A stretch of DNA of 64,000 bases, taken from NCBI RefSeq assembly GCF_913777145.1, contig NZ_CAJYPS010000029.1:17397-81396 (forward strand), given 5' to 3'. The position numbers were made by a program, and so were the translations under genes. The notes beneath the pieces are model-generated. The model was not told the origin of the DNA, did not search any database, and saw only the letters and a program-made list of their open reading frames with translations. Source of the DNA: an uncultured Roseateles sp. Lineage in GTDB: Bacteria > Pseudomonadota > Gammaproteobacteria > Burkholderiales > Burkholderiaceae_C. Every line of letters starts with the position of its first letter. Positions within the stretch are counted from its first letter, which is position 1. Shown piece after piece: positions 42,245 to 50,129 of this stretch.

Positions 42245-42910
42245 TTACCAGTCCAGCCGCTGCCCGTCGTAGTTGAAGAAGCTGCCGGTGTCGGTCGGCT
42301 TCACGGCCGCCAGCACGGTGCGCATGCCGGCGATGCTGGTGGGGGCGTCGATGTCGGCGCCCTCGCCGCCCATGTCGGTCTTGACCCAGCCAGGGTGGAA
42401 GCTGATGACGGTGGCCTTGCCGGCCAGCGCCAGCGACGCGTCCTTCATCACCGAATTGACCGCCGCCTTGGATGCCCGGTAGAGCCAGCCATGCGTGCCG
42501 TTGCGCAGGCCGATGGAGCCCATGCGCGAGGAGATCAGCGCCAGCCGCGCGCCCGGCGCCAGCGCGTCGGCCAGCTGGGGCAGCACGCGCATGGGGCCCA
42601 GCACATTGGTGCGCATCACGGTGTCGAAGTCGTCCTGCGTGGGCGCCTCCAGCGCGCCGGCGCGGGGGCCGAACACGCCGGCGTTGATGACGACCACGTC
42701 GAAGGCCTCGCCGTCGATCTGCCAGGCCAGACCCGACACGCTGACGGCGCTGGCCACGTCCAGCGTCAGCGGCTTGGCGCCCAGCTCGGCCAGGCGAGCA
42801 CGGCCGGCGTCATCACGCGCGGTGGCGGTGACGCGCGCACCGGCAGCACGGTACTGGCGGACGAATTCGAGACCCAGGCCGCGCGAGGCGCCGATGATGA
42901 GGACGTTCAT
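42245..42910 (-). CDS. Short-chain dehydrogenase/reductase
   Basis: A 221-residue NAD(P)-dependent oxidoreductase. The cofactor motif is VLIIGASRGLGLEFV, the structural motif is VVVINAGVFG, and the active site has Ser in LALISSRMGS and YxxxK in LYRASKAAV. The closing HPGWVKTDMGG matches C-factor-like SDRs. Start ATG 42910 overlaps the end of the LysE gene by 4 bases. The substrate is unknown. Confidence 0.9.
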   Translation of the reverse strand: MNVLIIGASRGLGLEFVRQYRAAGARVTATARDDAGRARLAELGAKPLTLDVASAVSVSGLAWQIDGEAFDVVVINAGVFGPRAGALEAPTQDDFDTVMRTNVLGPMRVLPQLADALAPGARLALISSRMGSIGLRNGTHGWLYRASKAAVNSVMKDASLALAGKATVISFHPGWVKTDMGGEGADIDAPTSIAGMRTVLAAVKPTDTGSFFNYDGQRLDW

Positions 42911-43539
42911 GGTTTGGTGAAAGCCAGCCTGGCGGCCAGCAGAGTGAAGAGCCCGGCGCCGCCGAGCTTGAGCGCCCGCCCCACCCCGGGGCGCGGACGG
43001 CTGCGGCGCAGCGGGGCCACCAGCGCGATCAGCGCCAGCAGGAAGCACAGCCCCTGCACGATGAACCAGGCGCCGAGGAACAGAAAGGCCAGCGTCTTGT
43101 GCGGCGCCTCGGCCGCGATGAATTGCGGCAGCAGCGCCAGGAAGAACAGCGCCACCTTGGGGTTGAGCGCATTCGTGAAGAAGCCCTGGCGCGCGGTACG
43201 CCACAGCGACGGCGGTGCCACCACCTCGGCGGCGGCCGCCGCCGGCCTCAGCCCGGCCCGCGCCATGCCGTAAGCGACATAGAGCAGGTAGGCCGCGCCG
43301 ATGAGCTTGAGCGCGGTGAAGGCTTCGGCCGACGTGGCCAGCAGCGCGGCCAGCCCGAAGGCCGCCGCCAGCGTGTGCAGCACGCAGCCGGCCATGATGC
43401 CCAGCGCAGCGGCCAGGCCCTGGCGCCAGCCGCCGCGCAGCGTGCTGGCCACCGTGTAGGCCATGTCCACGCCCGGCGTCGCGTTCAGCACGAACACGGT
43501 CGCGCTGAACAGGGCCAGGTCGTGAACGCCCAGCGTCAT
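42907..43539 (-). CDS. LysE/RhtB family amino-acid exporter
   Basis: A 210-residue inner-membrane protein with about six hydrophobic segments. The RhtB/LysE signature is visible: FVLNATPGVDMAYTVASTLRGGWRQGLAAALGIMAG near the N-terminus and FFTNALNPKVALFFLALLPQFI in the middle. Members export amino acids such as lysine, homoserine or leucine. It sits 4 bases after the thiolase stop and overlaps the SDR gene by 4 bases, an odd place for an exporter unless it relieves branched-chain amino-acid excess. Confidence 0.92.
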   Translation of the reverse strand: MTLGVHDLALFSATVFVLNATPGVDMAYTVASTLRGGWRQGLAAALGIMAGCVLHTLAAAFGLAALLATSAEAFTALKLIGAAYLLYVAYGMARAGLRPAAAAAEVVAPPSLWRTARQGFFTNALNPKVALFFLALLPQFIAAEAPHKTLAFLFLGAWFIVQGLCFLLALIALVAPLRRSRPRPGVGRALKLGGAGLFTLLAARLAFTKP

Positions 43540-43543
43540 GGCC

Positions 43544-44722
43544 TCAGAGCATTTCCACGGCCAGCGCAGTGGCCTCGCCGCCGCCTATGCACAGCGCAGC
43601 CAGGCCCTTCTTCAGGCCGCGGGCCTTCAGCGCACCCAGCAGCGTGACGACGATGCGCGCGCCGCTGGCACCGATGGGATGGCCCAAAGCGACCGCGCCG
43701 CCGTTGACGTTGACGATCTCGTGCGGCAGCTTGAACTCGGCCATGGCCGCCATCGTGACCGCGGCAAAGGCTTCGTTCACTTCCCACAGATCCACGTCGC
43801 CGGCCTGCCAGCCGGCCTTGGCCAGCGCCTTCTGGATGGCGCCGACCGGGGCGGTGGTGAACCACTCGGGCGCCTGGGCGTGCACCGCATGGCTGACGAT
43901 GCGGGCGATGGGCTGCAGGCCGCGCGCCTTGGCCGTGCTCTCACGCATCAGCACCAGCGCGGCAGCGCCGTCGGAGATGCTGGACGAGGTGGCGGCGGTG
44001 ATGGCGCCGTCCTTCTTGAACGCGGGCTTGAGCGTGGGGATCTTGTCCAGCTTGGCCTTGAAGGGCTGCTCGTCGTACTTGATGACCGTGTCGCCCTTGG
44101 GCGAGCTGAGGGTCACCGGCGCCATTTCCCAGTCGAAGGCGCCGCTCTCGTTGGCGGCCTTGGCGCGCTGGGTGGAGGTGATGGCGTACTGGTCCATGGC
44201 CTCGCGCGTGAAGCTGTACTTGCCCACGCACTGCTCGGCGAACACGCCCATGGCCTTGCCGCGCTCGTAGGCGTCTTCCAGGCCGTCCAGCGCCATGTGG
44301 TCGTACACGGCGGACGCACCGTACTTGATGCCCTTGCGCGCGAACATCAGGTGGGGCGCATTGGTCATGCTCTCCATGCCGCCGGCCACCATGATCTCGG
44401 CCGAGCCGGCCGCCAGCATGTCGTGGGCAAACATCATGGTGCGCATGCCGGAGCCGCACATCTTGCTCAGCGTGACCGCCCCGGCGGAGTCGGGCAGGCC
44501 GGCGCGGCGCAGCGCCTGGCGGGCGGGCGCCTGGCCCTGACCGGCCATCAGGCAGTTGCCCATCAGCACCTCGTCGACCGCATCACCCGGCACGCCGGCA
44601 CGTGCCACTGCCGCCTTGATGGCCACGGCGCCCAGTTCCCAGCCGGCCAGGCTGGCGAAGTCGCCCAGCAGGCCGCCTATGGGCGTGCGGGCAGCGGACA
44701 CGATGACGATGGGGTCGGACAT
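43544..44722 (-). CDS. Acetyl-CoA C-acetyltransferase (thiolase)
   Basis: A 392-residue thiolase that cleaves or condenses 3-ketoacyl-CoA. The acylated Cys89 is in LSKMCGSGMRT, the CoA-binding NVNGGAVALGHPIGASGAR carries the catalytic His, and the second Cys is in ALCIGGGEATALAVE. A ribosome-binding site (AGGAGA, 6 bases before ATG) fixes the start. It heads the operon with LysE, SDR and acyl-CoA dehydrogenase, and a TTGACGT-NN-ACGTCAA palindrome lies 48 bases upstream. Confidence 0.94.
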   Translation of the reverse strand: MSDPIVIVSAARTPIGGLLGDFASLAGWELGAVAIKAAVARAGVPGDAVDEVLMGNCLMAGQGQAPARQALRRAGLPDSAGAVTLSKMCGSGMRTMMFAHDMLAAGSAEIMVAGGMESMTNAPHLMFARKGIKYGASAVYDHMALDGLEDAYERGKAMGVFAEQCVGKYSFTREAMDQYAITSTQRAKAANESGAFDWEMAPVTLSSPKGDTVIKYDEQPFKAKLDKIPTLKPAFKKDGAITAATSSSISDGAAALVLMRESTAKARGLQPIARIVSHAVHAQAPEWFTTAPVGAIQKALAKAGWQAGDVDLWEVNEAFAAVTMAAMAEFKLPHEIVNVNGGAVALGHPIGASGARIVVTLLGALKARGLKKGLAALCIGGGEATALAVEML

Positions 44723-44769
44723 GGCAGTCTCCTGAGTTGAAACGAATCCCGCCATTCTGCTCGCTTTGG

Positions 44770-44785
44770 TTGACGTTCACGTCAA
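44770..44785. promoter_or_regulatory. LiuR-like palindromic operator A (thiolase / P450 spacer)
   Basis: TTGACGT-TC-ACGTCAA: perfect 7-base inverted arms around a 2-base centre. It lies 48 bases upstream of the thiolase start and 77 bases before the divergent P450 start. The same arms recur before isovaleryl-CoA dehydrogenase and icmF. Confidence 0.75.
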
Positions 44786-44861
44786 TCGCGAGAAATCCGA
44801 CGGCGCCGGGAGGCCTTCCCGGCCGCCCCGACTTCCGGGCAGGCACGGCAACATAGCGGCC

Positions 44862-46217
44862 ATGAGCCACGCTGCCTGGGACGATCTGCCCGCCCACCCC
44901 ACCCGCTGGTGGGGCCTGCCGACGCTGAGCGCCATGCGACGCGACTACCTGGCCGTGCTGGCCCGACAGCGCACGCTGGGTGATCTGGTGGCGCAGCGCC
45001 TGCTGACCGAGCGCGCGGTCGATGTCTTCCACCCCGATCTGGTGCGCGCCCTGATGGTGGAGCAGGCCGAGGCGATGGTGCGCTGGGAGCGCGGGCCGGA
45101 GGTGTTCTCGGACCTGATGGGCCAGTCGGTGCTGGTCACCGAGGGCGCGACCTGGCAGCGCCAGCGCCGCATGCTGATGCAGGCCTTCACGCCCAGGCGC
45201 GTGGCCGGCTACGCGGCGCTGATGACCGCAGCCGCGGTCGACGGCCTGGCGCGGGTGCCCCCGGGCGAGGTGGCGATGGACCGTCTCTACAGCCACCTGA
45301 CCATGGATGTGATCTCTCGCACGCTGTTCAGCACGCCCATTGGCGACGACACCGCGGCCGCGGCGGATGCCGTGCAGGTGTTGAGCGAGACGGCGCTGGC
45401 GGAGATGTTCTGGCCCATGACGCTGCCGGACTGGCTGCCCCTGCCCGGCAAGGCCGCCAAGCGCCGGGCCAGCCGGCTGCTGCATGGGCTGCTGGCCGGC
45501 CACATCCATGCGCGCCGCGACACGGCCGACGAGCGGCCCGACCTGCTGGGCATGCTGAAGGCCTTGCGCGACGAGAGCACCGGCGAGGCGCTGTCGGCCC
45601 AGGAGATCTACGACCAGTGCATGGTGAGCTTCCAGGCCGGCCACGAGACCAGTGCCACCGCGCTGCTGTGGTGGAGCTGGCTGCTCGCCACCCACCCCGA
45701 GGCGCAGGCCCGCGCCCGCGCCGAGGTGGACGCGGTGCTGGCCGGCCGCGTGCCAACCGCGGACGATGCCGCGACCCTGCCCTGGCTGTCGGCCACGCTG
45801 AAGGAGGCGATGCGGCTCTACCCGCCGGTGGCCGCGCTGATGACGCGGCGGCTGACGCGGGCGGTGATGGTGGCTGGCGTGCGCCTGCCGGCCCGCACGC
45901 TGGTGCGGGTGACGCCCTGGCTGCTGCACCGCGACCCGCGCTGGTGGCCCGAGGCCGAGGCCTTCCGGCCCGAGCGCTTCCTGGACGGCGCGCCGGAGAT
46001 CCCGCGCGGCGCCTACATCCCCTTCGGCCTGGGGCCGCGGGTCTGCCTGGGCCAGCACTTCGCCGTGCTGGAGATGACGCTGATCGCAGCGCTGCTGCTG
46101 CAGCGCTTCACACTGAACCCCATGGGCGACATGCCCCCGAAACCGCGCATGGCGGTCACGCTGCGGCCCGAGGGCGGGCTGACGCTGAGGCTGGCCGCAC
46201 GACGCAAGCAAGCGTAG
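44862..46217 (+). CDS. Cytochrome P450
   Basis: A 451-residue soluble P450 monooxygenase. The I-helix oxygen motif is AGHETS, the K-helix ExxR is KEAMRLYPP, the meander follows (FRPERFLDG), and the heme-thiolate loop is PFGLGPRVCLGQHFA. There is no N-terminal membrane anchor. No ferredoxin or reductase gene is adjacent, so redox partners are elsewhere. It diverges from the thiolase operon across operator A, hinting at acyl or branched-chain substrates. ATG 44862 gives the usual length. Confidence 0.94.
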   Translation: MSHAAWDDLPAHPTRWWGLPTLSAMRRDYLAVLARQRTLGDLVAQRLLTERAVDVFHPDLVRALMVEQAEAMVRWERGPEVFSDLMGQSVLVTEGATWQRQRRMLMQAFTPRRVAGYAALMTAAAVDGLARVPPGEVAMDRLYSHLTMDVISRTLFSTPIGDDTAAAADAVQVLSETALAEMFWPMTLPDWLPLPGKAAKRRASRLLHGLLAGHIHARRDTADERPDLLGMLKALRDESTGEALSAQEIYDQCMVSFQAGHETSATALLWWSWLLATHPEAQARARAEVDAVLAGRVPTADDAATLPWLSATLKEAMRLYPPVAALMTRRLTRAVMVAGVRLPARTLVRVTPWLLHRDPRWWPEAEAFRPERFLDGAPEIPRGAYIPFGLGPRVCLGQHFAVLEMTLIAALLLQRFTLNPMGDMPPKPRMAVTLRPEGGLTLRLAARRKQA

Positions 46218-46391
46218 CGAGGCGACCCAGGGCCGCGGCCGCCCGGCCTTGATGCGGGCCGAGCGCCGGGCCACGCCCAAGCCGGCCCGTCTGGCGATGT
46301 GCGAGCGCGGCACGCCCCGCGAGCATCGTCGTCTCTTCAGTGGGACCGCCCAGGCTCACGCGCATTCAGCGCGGGCGGCCCGGGCGAGGGT

Positions 46392-46634
46392 TCAACGGTA
46401 GAAGGCCTCGACCTGGCCCTTGAGCTTGATGCACAGCGGCCGGCCCTTGCGGTCCAGCGTCTTGCCGGCGGGCACCTTGACCCAGCCTTCGCTGATGCAG
46501 TACTCCTCGACGTCGAAGCGCTCCTTGCCGTTGAAACGGATGCCGACATCGAACTCGAAGACGGCGGCCACGTGGTGGGGGCTGCGCGGGTCGACGCTCA
46601 GGTGATCGGGCAGCGGGGGGCGGGTGTCGCTCAT
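46392..46634 (-). CDS. DUF3297 family protein
   Basis: An 80-residue cytoplasmic protein of unknown function, found widely in proteobacteria. It has the family pattern PPLPDHLSVDPRSPHH, FEFDVGIRFNGKERFDVEEYCISEGWVKVPAGK and DRKGRPLCIKLKGQVEAFY, covering the entire family length. ATG 46634 lies 150 bases from the divergent M16 peptidase gene. The 173-base stretch between it and the P450 gene holds nothing I can name. Confidence 0.88.
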   Translation of the reverse strand: MSDTRPPLPDHLSVDPRSPHHVAAVFEFDVGIRFNGKERFDVEEYCISEGWVKVPAGKTLDRKGRPLCIKLKGQVEAFYR

Positions 46635-46783
46635 GACGGGAAAGTGGGAAATTGAAAACCAGCCACCATTGTCCCAGGCCGCGCCCCCGGCGATGGAGGC
46701 CACCCTGGGACTTTCCCGATGTGGCCTGCGGCACCCCGGCCCGCTGGCCTGACACTGCGCGGCATTCCAACCCAGGAGGACCC

Positions 46784-48196
46784 ATGTTGCAGACCACCCG
46801 CCGTGCGGCGCTCAGTCTCGTCGGCGCCGCCAGCCTCGCCCTGGCCGGCCTGCCGGTGCTGGCCGCGCCCGCCGCCCAAGCCGACCAGTGGCAGATCCCC
46901 GTCCACGTCAAGAAGCTGGCCAATGGCCTGACCGTCGTCATCTCGCCCGACGCCAGCAGCCCTACCGTGGGCCTGAGCGTGGTCTACAAGGTCGGCATGC
47001 GGCTGGAGCCGCAGAACCGCACCGGCTTCGCCCACCTGTTCGAGCACCTGATGTTCCAGGGCACGCCCAATGCGCCCAAGGGCGTGTTCGACCAGGTCAT
47101 CACCTCGGGTGGCGGCAACAACAACGGCTCCACCCGGCCCGACTTCACCAACTACATCGAGACCGCGCCCTCCTCCGCGCTGGAAGCCATGCTGTGGCTG
47201 GAGTCCGACCGCATGAAGACGCTGGACTTCAACCCCACGACGCTGAAGAACCAGCAGGACGTGGTGAAGGAGGAGATCCGCGTCAATGTGCAGAACCAGC
47301 CCTATGGCGGCTTCATGTGGATAGACATAGGCGGTCTGGCCTTCGACAAGTGGGCCAACAAGCACGATGGCTATGGCAGCTTCGTGGACCTGGACAACGC
47401 CAACCTGGATGACGTGCGCGCCTTCCACCGCGACTTCTACGGCCCCAACAACGCGGTGCTGTCCATCGCCGGCGACGTGACGCCGGCCCAGGGCTTCGCG
47501 CTGGCCGAGAAGTACTTCGGCAAGATCCCTGCGCGCGCCACGCCCAAGCCCACGGACTTCAGCGAGGGCCTCAACACCGCCGAGCGCCGTCTGACCCAGC
47601 CTGACAAGCTGGCCCAGGTGCCGGCCATCGCCGCGGCCTGGAAGCTGCCCGAGCGCGGCAGCAAGGACCAGGCCCCGTTCGCGGTGCTGGGCCAGCTGCT
47701 GGCCGGCGGTGACGCCTCGCGCTTCTACCAGGGCCTGGTCAAGGGCCGCGAGCTGGCGCTCAACCTGGACTCGCTGTACGGCCTGACCAGCATCTGGGAA
47801 TACGACGGCCCCAGCATCTACACGGTGTTCGCGCTCTACAAGCCCGACACCACGGCCGATGCGCTGCTGGCCGCGATGGACGAGGAGATCGCCCGCGTCG
47901 TGAAGGACGGCGTGGACGACGCCACGCTGAAGAACCTCAAGACCGCGCTGCTGGCCGACTGGTACAACGGCCTGGAGATGTTCCTGAACCGCGCCGACCG
48001 CCTGGCCAAGCTGCAGGCGCTGTGGGGAGATGCCCAGGTCGCGAACAAGGTGCCCGGCTGGATACAGGCGGTGAGCTCGGCCGACGTGCAGCGCGTGGCC
48101 GCCACCTACCTGACCCGCGCCAACCGCTCCGTCATCGACCGCAAGCCGGCCGCGATGCTGGCCGCTCCGGCTGCCTCCGCAGCCTCCAAGCCCTGA
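46784..48196 (+). CDS. M16 family zinc metallopeptidase (catalytic subunit)
   Basis: A 470-residue periplasmic pitrilysin-family peptidase. A Tat-like signal (TTRRAALSLVGAASLALAGLPVLAAPA) precedes the inverted zinc motif HLFEH (His84, Glu87, His88). The third ligand candidate Glu164 is in VVKEEIRVN, 76 residues after His88, as the family requires. The second M16 domain lacks the motif. The next gene encodes a partner without the zinc site, so they probably form a heterodimer. A ribosome-binding site (AGGAGG) fixes the ATG at 46784. Confidence 0.93.
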   Translation: MLQTTRRAALSLVGAASLALAGLPVLAAPAAQADQWQIPVHVKKLANGLTVVISPDASSPTVGLSVVYKVGMRLEPQNRTGFAHLFEHLMFQGTPNAPKGVFDQVITSGGGNNNGSTRPDFTNYIETAPSSALEAMLWLESDRMKTLDFNPTTLKNQQDVVKEEIRVNVQNQPYGGFMWIDIGGLAFDKWANKHDGYGSFVDLDNANLDDVRAFHRDFYGPNNAVLSIAGDVTPAQGFALAEKYFGKIPARATPKPTDFSEGLNTAERRLTQPDKLAQVPAIAAAWKLPERGSKDQAPFAVLGQLLAGGDASRFYQGLVKGRELALNLDSLYGLTSIWEYDGPSIYTVFALYKPDTTADALLAAMDEEIARVVKDGVDDATLKNLKTALLADWYNGLEMFLNRADRLAKLQALWGDAQVANKVPGWIQAVSSADVQRVAATYLTRANRSVIDRKPAAMLAAPAASAASKP

Positions 48197-48212
48197 GCCC
48201 GGGAGGAACCAG

Positions 48213-49658
48213 ATGAACAAGCTCTTGAACCCGCTGTCCAAGCTGCGCCCCACGCTGCTGTGCGCGGCCCTGCTGTCCACCACGCTGCTGGCCGCCACGG
48301 CCCAGGCCGCGACCGTGAAGTTCCCGGCCGAGCTGCCGCCCTTCGGCCAGGACAAGCCGCTGACCGTGCCCAAGATCACCCAGCAGACCCTGCCCAACGG
48401 GCTGCAGGTCTGGGTCGTGCCCAAGCAGGGCGTGCCGCGCGTGGACTTCGTGCTGGCGCTGCGCGGCGCCGGTTATGGCGCCGACGCCGCCAGCGAGCCC
48501 GGCCGCGCCAAGCTGCTGGCCGGCCTGCTGACCGAGGGCACGGCCCAGCGCAGCTCGCGCCAGATCGCCGAGGCCGCCCAGGGCATGGGCGGCGGCGTGG
48601 GCGCCAGCGCCAGCAATGACGGCATCAGCCTGAACGCCAACGCGCTGGCCTCGCATGCCGAGGGCATGATGAAGCTGCTGGCCGAGGTGGCCCGCCAGCC
48701 GGCCTTCCCGGACGCCGAGGTGCAGCTGGCCAAGGCCAATGCGCTGCAGGGCCTCAAGGTCAGCAGCGGCCAGCCCGCCTTTCGCGCCGCCAAGGCGCTG
48801 AACCAGGCCATCTACGGCGACCACGCCTACGGCCGCACGCAGGAGACCGAGGCCTCGATCAACGCAGTCAGCGCCACCGCGCTGCGCGCCGAGCATGCGC
48901 GGCGCTTCCGGCCCGACCACGCGCTGCTGGTGGTCACCGGCCGCATCACGCCCGAGGCCGCGCTCAAGCTGGCCCGCGAGGCCTTTGGCGACTGGAAGGC
49001 CGACGGCCCGCCGCTGCCCGAACTGGCTGCGCCGCCGGCGCAGCGGCCGGTGCAGCGCCTGCTGCTGGAGCGCCCGGGCAGCGTGCAGTCCACGCTGCGC
49101 CTGGGCCGCCCCGGCATGGCCGCCAGCGGGGACGAGCAGGTCGCGCTGCGCCTGACCAGCACCATCCTGGGCACCGGCTTCTCCAGCCGCGTGAACACCA
49201 ATCTGCGCGAGGAGAAGGGCTACACCTACGGCGCCCGCGCCGGCGCCCAGTCCTGGCGCGTGGGCGGCGCCATCACCGGCGGCGCGGACGTGCGCAACGA
49301 GGTCACCGGCGCAGCCATGACCGAGTACCTGAAGGAGTACCGCCGCATCGGCAGCGAACCCGTGCCCGAGGCCGAGATGGCGATGAACAAGCGCTACATG
49401 GCGGGCAGCTACCTGGTCAGCACCCAGCTGCAGGGCGCGGTGGCGGGCCAGCTGGCCAACAACTGGCTGATCGGCCTGCCGGCCGACTTCCTGGGCAAGT
49501 TCGTGCCCGCGCTGCAGAAGGTCTCGGCCGCCGAGGTGCAGGCCATGGGCAAGAAGTATTTCAACCCCGACGAGCAGAGCTGGGTGGTGGTGGGCGATCC
49601 CGAGAAGATCGCCGAACAGCTCAAGGCCTTCGGCGAGTTCAAGAGCTACAAGCCCTGA
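48213..49658 (+). CDS. M16 family peptidase-like protein lacking the zinc site
   Basis: A 481-residue exported M16 homologue with signal peptide (LLCAALLSTTLLAATAQA). The position equivalent to HxxEH reads GRAKLLAGLLTEGTAQR, so it cannot bind zinc there. The substrate-binding Arg/Tyr segment NTNLREEKGYTYGA is retained in the C-terminal domain. It starts 16 bases after the active M16 gene and should be the non-catalytic half of a processing-peptidase-like pair. The substrate is unknown. Confidence 0.92.
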   Translation: MNKLLNPLSKLRPTLLCAALLSTTLLAATAQAATVKFPAELPPFGQDKPLTVPKITQQTLPNGLQVWVVPKQGVPRVDFVLALRGAGYGADAASEPGRAKLLAGLLTEGTAQRSSRQIAEAAQGMGGGVGASASNDGISLNANALASHAEGMMKLLAEVARQPAFPDAEVQLAKANALQGLKVSSGQPAFRAAKALNQAIYGDHAYGRTQETEASINAVSATALRAEHARRFRPDHALLVVTGRITPEAALKLAREAFGDWKADGPPLPELAAPPAQRPVQRLLLERPGSVQSTLRLGRPGMAASGDEQVALRLTSTILGTGFSSRVNTNLREEKGYTYGARAGAQSWRVGGAITGGADVRNEVTGAAMTEYLKEYRRIGSEPVPEAEMAMNKRYMAGSYLVSTQLQGAVAGQLANNWLIGLPADFLGKFVPALQKVSAAEVQAMGKKYFNPDEQSWVVVGDPEKIAEQLKAFGEFKSYKP

Positions 49659-49723
49659 GGCCTGGTGGGCGGCCGATGGCCGCCCTTCTCTCACTCACCC
49701 GCACGGCAAGCACTGACCCCACG

Positions 49724-50113
49724 ATGACCCAGTCCTTTCCCCTCCCGCGCTGCCGGCTCGCGCTGGCGGCGATCATCACCGGATGCACGCTGGCACCCGC
49801 GCTGGCCCAGCAGGCTGCGACGGAGCCGGCCGACGCGGTCTGCCAGATCGGCCCTGTCGCCACACCGGAGGTGGACTGGCATGGGCTGGCCCGCTACCGG
49901 GCCAAGGCCATCGTCAAGGACGGCCGCGTCGTCAACATCGAGGTGGTCGCGCTGACCCGGGACGTGGAGCGCCGCGCACAGCGCCGCCTGATCACCAGCT
50001 TCACCGACCAGCTGCTGCAGGCCCGCTGCGCACCGGGCGACCATGTGATCGAGCGGGAGTTCTCCTTCGACCTGCGCGCGGCCCCGGCCAGCGCCCCGGC
50101 GTCGGCCGGCTGA
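49724..50113 (+). CDS. Small exported protein of unknown function
   Basis: About 129 residues with a signal peptide (CRLALAAIITGCTLAPALAQQ). The mature part has two Cys (DAVCQIGPV, QARCAPGDH) that could form a disulphide, and a segment RYRAKAIVKDGRVVNIEVVALTRDVERRAQRRL that vaguely resembles TonB C-terminal-like folds (KDGRVVNVEV). That comparison is weak. It follows the M16 pair after 65 bases and ends 16 bases from a convergent chemoreceptor gene. Confidence 0.6.
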   Translation: MTQSFPLPRCRLALAAIITGCTLAPALAQQAATEPADAVCQIGPVATPEVDWHGLARYRAKAIVKDGRVVNIEVVALTRDVERRAQRRLITSFTDQLLQARCAPGDHVIEREFSFDLRAAPASAPASAG

Positions 50114-50129
50114 GCGGCCGGGCCGCGCG

